Positions 4,603-7,046 of a stretch of 7,046 bases of DNA are shown in pieces. The stretch spans positions 1 to 7,046 of the forward strand of contig QNEG01000072.1 of NCBI GenBank assembly GCA_003645115.1, given 5' to 3'. The translations under genes were made by a program, and so were the position numbers. Origin of the DNA: a bacterium. GTDB taxonomy: Bacteria; UBP14; UBA6098; B30-G16. The notes under the pieces are model-generated. The model was not told where the DNA came from, did not search any database, and worked only from the letters and a program-made list of their open reading frames with translations. The first letter of the stretch is position 1, and each line of letters opens with the position of its first letter.

Positions 4603-7046
4603 TTATTTGATATTTCCATTCTTATCATAAAAATCCATATTTACAGGGGTATCGATTCTTTGTTTTGGGGTATTAACTTTTTCAGTCGGTTTTGTTGCCC
4701 AGTCGCGTCTTTTTCCCGCAAGCCGGAAACTAAATCTTGCCTCGCCATCACCGGAAAGCGCTTTTACTATAAGCACACTGCCTTCCATCCGCGCAATCAG
4801 ATATGCATCGTCCTGCGGTGTAACGAATGGAACAATTGTGCTTTCTGCAACTACATTATAGAATAGCCACAGGTCGGAACCCTCCGGTTGAGCAGCAATA
4901 TCTACTTTATATGCACTACCGCTAAGTCTACCGACGCCGATGGTCTCTATCCACATACCAATAGCCTCAGCCATCCATGTAACATATTGCTTCCCATTAA
5001 TTTGTACTATCGGGTCAACCTGGTCTGCATGCACAGTTCCAACATAAAGATTGTCCCATTTGTATGTTGCGGTTCCTAGATCGTGTGTTCCGGTGGCATC
5101 GGGTCTCAGGTCTTGTGTAGCCACATGATTCCCGAGATTATCACCGGCGCTGCCCCACTCGATACTTGTCGAAGTCGATACAAGAGCCTGACCATCCGAG
5201 CCTTTCACGAGGTTCACCCATCCGGTACCGTTGTAGTAAAGTATATCTCCAGTTGCAGCGCCTGTTATGGTAACATCCGTGAGGTCGTTTAATTCCGTTG
5301 CACCGGTGGATTCATCGAGGTTAACCCAATCGCTTCCATCATAACCCTGAAAATTTGAACCATCCCAACGAATGGTGCCCGTATTAGTACCTGCCGTAGT
5401 TCCAAGCTTAATAGCACCATCGACATCTAATTTCTCCGCAGGCAAAACAGTTCCAATGCCAACATTTCCTCCCGGGTCGATAGCGAATTTATTATCCGTT
5501 TGGTCCAGTCCTATAAAAAATCTCGAGTTTGGTGCAGTAAGATTTCTCACACCGACATACCATTCCTCGTTTTCTGCATTAATTCTCAAAAATTCGGATT
5601 CGCCGTCCGATGTGGAATAAGCTCCAATATACACATCGTCTCTTATATCGAGTAATTGTCCGGGTGCCGCAGTTCCGATTCCAACATTTCCATCCGAACC
5701 ACGGACAAATACATCATCATTGAGATTTATATCTACATCGCCACCGTCGCCAATTTTTACATAATCTTGCCCCGCTTCAGTAATATCTACAAGACATTCA
5801 CTGCCGGCATAAATCAGTATCGCATCGGAATCGAAGCAAAAATATGTGTCATCATCTCCGTTATGGATAAGTCTATCATTAGATGGACTGATTTCATCTC
5901 CGATTCCGATGTCGCCGTCCACGTCTAGGTCATAGTCGATACTCGTTGCATTTATACCGACTTTGTTCACGGAGTTATTTATTACGAGCAGTCCCGAACA
6001 CATATCGATTTTATCATCCCCATCGGATGATATATATAAATCGTGTGCGGAGGAAATAAACAGGTCGGGAGAAACTGCATGTATTTTAGATGAAGCATCA
6101 TAGAATATGATTCCCCAATTATCGGCAAGCTCGATATTTCCATTTTTTACATGAAGTTTTGTATTAGAACGCAATGGATCTGCGACTGCACCGACAGTTA
6201 CGAGTCCCGTGTGATATACACTATCGCTGTTTTCCGGCTCGCCACCATATCTATTGTTCCAATCATAGTCTGCACTTCCGGCGCCACCGGCATCTGCCCA
6301 TTCAAATCCTCCCGCAGTAGTATATTTAAGATACTTACCGTCGGTCGCCACAGACCACTGAACAGTACCATCACTGACTAAAACGGCATCGGAAGGACTG
6401 GCTTCAATATCCACCGTGGTTATTGTGCCATCGGTTATTTCACTCGATTCGATTGTCTGTCCCAACAATGAAACCGTGCCGCTTCCATCGGGAAAATTAA
6501 TCACATTATCATTACTGGTCGGCTCAACAAATCCGATGTATGTCTGGTTATCGTCGGCGATACCATCATACACTATGCGATTATTCCGAAGCCATACATT
6601 ACCCCACAAAAATAATGCATTCTCACCATCGGCGAATTGTGCAATATTCCCGGCACTATTGTCTTGAATATAGAGATTATTTCCTGGACCGATGCGAAAA
6701 ATAGTATTATCATCTCCATTTATAGGTGTGAATACATTTTGCTCGACCGAACCGCTGCTTTTTGAATAAAGCGTCCAGTTATTTTCGGTATATAAATTCC
6801 CCGATGAAAACCACATATTCCCCGCAGACTGAATTGCGTTTCCACCGGCGGAATTCGTTGCATATATCGCTGGAGTTCCTGCAACTGTGGATGTCGCATT
6901 GAGTTGTCCCGCGCTTATTACAACATTATCGGATGCTACCCAAATATTTCCACATTTGCCATCACCACCGGTTTTTATCGCATTACCACTCGCCGTATTT
7001 CCGAAATATGCCGCTTCATAACCTCCGACATCGGACATAACTGTAA
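4603..7046 (-). CDS. Tail-fibre-like repetitive beta protein, 5' end outside window
   Basis: The frame is open from the right edge to TAA at 4605-4603. The first ATG in the window (7038) gives 811 residues, but the frame continues upstream of it (codons for T and V precede it), there is no signal peptide and the sequence enters mid-repeat, so the true start is probably off-window. Numbering from that Met: degenerate Asn/Gly/Trp repeats 14-157; an 'ITDGTITTVDIE' linker 201-212; VGIGT-type repeats at about 358-380, 450-466 and 525-543; 'GTIRWDGSNFQGYDGSDW' 554-571; 'DLTDVTITGAATGDILYY' 585-602; 'DNLGNHVATQDL' 633-644; C-terminal beta domain about 680-780; polar/basic tail to 811. Such motifs are common in Bacteroidota proteins annotated as tail-fibre-domain proteins, which are usually cellular surface proteins rather than phage parts. 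An elongated, probably multimeric stalk with a C-terminal head is inferred. Substrate and partner are unknown. Confidence 0.93.
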   Translation of the reverse strand, partial: TVMSDVGGYEAAYFGNTASGNAIKTGGDGKCGNIWVASDNVVISAGQLNATSTVAGTPAIYATNSAGGNAIQSAGNMWFSSGNLYTENNWTLYSKSSGSVEQNVFTPINGDDNTIFRIGPGNNLYIQDNSAGNIAQFADGENALFLWGNVWLRNNRIVYDGIADDNQTYIGFVEPTSNDNVINFPDGSGTVSLLGQTIESSEITDGTITTVDIEASPSDAVLVSDGTVQWSVATDGKYLKYTTAGGFEWADAGGAGSADYDWNNRYGGEPENSDSVYHTGLVTVGAVADPLRSNTKLHVKNGNIELADNWGIIFYDASSKIHAVSPDLFISSAHDLYISSDGDDKIDMCSGLLVINNSVNKVGINATSIDYDLDVDGDIGIGDEISPSNDRLIHNGDDDTYFCFDSDAILIYAGSECLVDITEAGQDYVKIGDGGDVDINLNDDVFVRGSDGNVGIGTAAPGQLLDIRDDVYIGAYSTSDGESEFLRINAENEEWYVGVRNLTAPNSRFFIGLDQTDNKFAIDPGGNVGIGTVLPAEKLDVDGAIKLGTTAGTNTGTIRWDGSNFQGYDGSDWVNLDESTGATELNDLTDVTITGAATGDILYYNGTGWVNLVKGSDGQALVSTSTSIEWGSAGDNLGNHVATQDLRPDATGTHDLGTATYKWDNLYVGTVHADQVDPIVQINGKQYVTWMAEAIGMWIETIGVGRLSGSAYKVDIAAQPEGSDLWLFYNVVAESTIVPFVTPQDDAYLIARMEGSVLIVKALSGDGEARFSFRLAGKRRDWATKPTEKVNTPKQRIDTPVNMDFYDKNGNIK
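4699..5001 (-). other. C-terminal beta domain of the fibre-like protein
   Basis: Residues about 680-780. It has strand-like segments INGKQYVTWMAEAIG, MWIETIGVGRLSGSAYKVDI, 'LWLFYNVVAESTIVPFVTPQ', 'AYLIARMEGSVLIVKALSG' and 'GEARFSFRLAGKRRDW'. The order 'GxYxVxI...VPFVTPQ...G...F.V...SGxxxxxFxFRxxxKR' resembles the C-terminal domain found in many secreted Bacteroidota fibre proteins in place of an intramolecular chaperone. A likely head or anchoring domain; its ligand is unknown. The last 31 residues (ATKPTEKVNTPK onward) look like a flexible polar tail. Confidence 0.6.
5410..5967 (-). repeat. VGIGT-type fibre repeats
   Basis: Three copies of the fibre repeat occur in residues about 358-543: NKVGINATSIDYDLDVDG (diverged), GNVGIGTAAPGQLLDI and GNVGIGTVLPAEKLDVDGAI. 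Between copies two and three are the strands 'ESEFLRINAENEEWYVGV' and 'FFIGLDQTDNKFAI'. The 'GNVGIGTxxPxxxLDVDG' unit is a hallmark of tail-fibre-like proteins in Bacteroidota and some phages, and is thought to form trimeric stalk segments. Confidence 0.85.
6568..6999 (-). repeat. Degenerate Asn/Gly/Trp repeats in the fibre-like protein
   Basis: In residues 14-157 (numbered from the Met at 7038) a pattern recurs: NTASGNAIKTGG...GNIWVASDN, NSAGGNAIQSAGNMWFSSGN and NSAGNIAQFADG...GNVWLRNN. The shared core is 'N-T/S-A-(S/G)-GN-x-I/A...GN-x-W-x-x-x-N'. The spacing of the Trp (W33, W76, W149) is uneven, so these are diverged repeats rather than a clean tandem array. They probably form beta-roll or stalk segments of the fibre. 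The repeat may extend past the right edge. Confidence 0.6.

Noticed and set aside
5656..5928. 90-codon open frame on the plus strand
   Set aside because: It is a shadow of the fibre-like gene; the minus strand here encodes the VGIGT repeat region and the plus-strand product has no motif.
4603..7046. Prophage tail-fibre gene
   Set aside because: The repeats resemble phage fibres, but there is no other phage gene in the window, and the neighbour 20 bases away carries a Sec signal peptide and host-type secreted domains. A phage origin cannot be fully excluded without the flanking DNA.
7039..7046. ATG at 7038 as the true start of the fibre-like protein
   Set aside because: The frame stays open upstream to the window edge, there is no signal peptide after this Met, and the repeat pattern appears already under way.

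Overview
The window is almost entirely coding, all on the minus strand. It holds two long open reading frames in tandem, separated by 20 bases. Both are cut by the window edges: the upstream gene (right side) lacks its 5' end and the downstream gene (left side) lacks its 3' end. I see no RNA gene, insertion sequence, CRISPR array, integrase or other mobile-element gene, and no non-coding stretch longer than 20 bases.

Organism: the protein families and style point to the Bacteroidota or a related FCB-group lineage (for example Ignavibacteria-like or candidate phyla with type IX secretion). The evidence is a secreted protein that joins a jelly-roll 'cleaved adhesin'-type domain to parallel beta-helix modules closed by SPCIDGGDP / DIGADE-type signatures. 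It also includes a fibre protein with 'GNVGIGTxxPxxxLDVDG' repeats and the absence of a clear Shine-Dalgarno sequence at the one visible start. The base composition looks moderately AT-rich. No sequence search was possible, so lineage is an inference.

Layout in transcription order (right to left). (1) 7046 to 4603: C-terminal part (at least 811 residues) of a tail-fibre-like, beta-rich repetitive protein. It has N-terminal degenerate Asn/Gly/Trp repeats, a middle stalk with VGIGT-type repeats, linker motifs such as a DNLGNHVATQDL element, and a C-terminal globular beta domain ending in GKRRDW plus a basic/polar tail. (2) 4602 to 4583: a 20-base junction. (3) 4582 to 1: first 1,527 codons of a giant secreted multidomain protein. 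In order it has a signal peptide, jelly-roll, beta-helix 1, two beta-sandwich/Ig-like modules, beta-helix 2, a CARDB/Ig-like module and the beginning of beta-helix 3. The C-terminus, where a type IX sorting domain would lie, is outside the window.

Working model (inference): the two genes are co-transcribed and encode two elongated surface or extracellular proteins, used in adhesion, glycan binding or building an extracellular fibre. No enzyme active site could be recognised in either protein.
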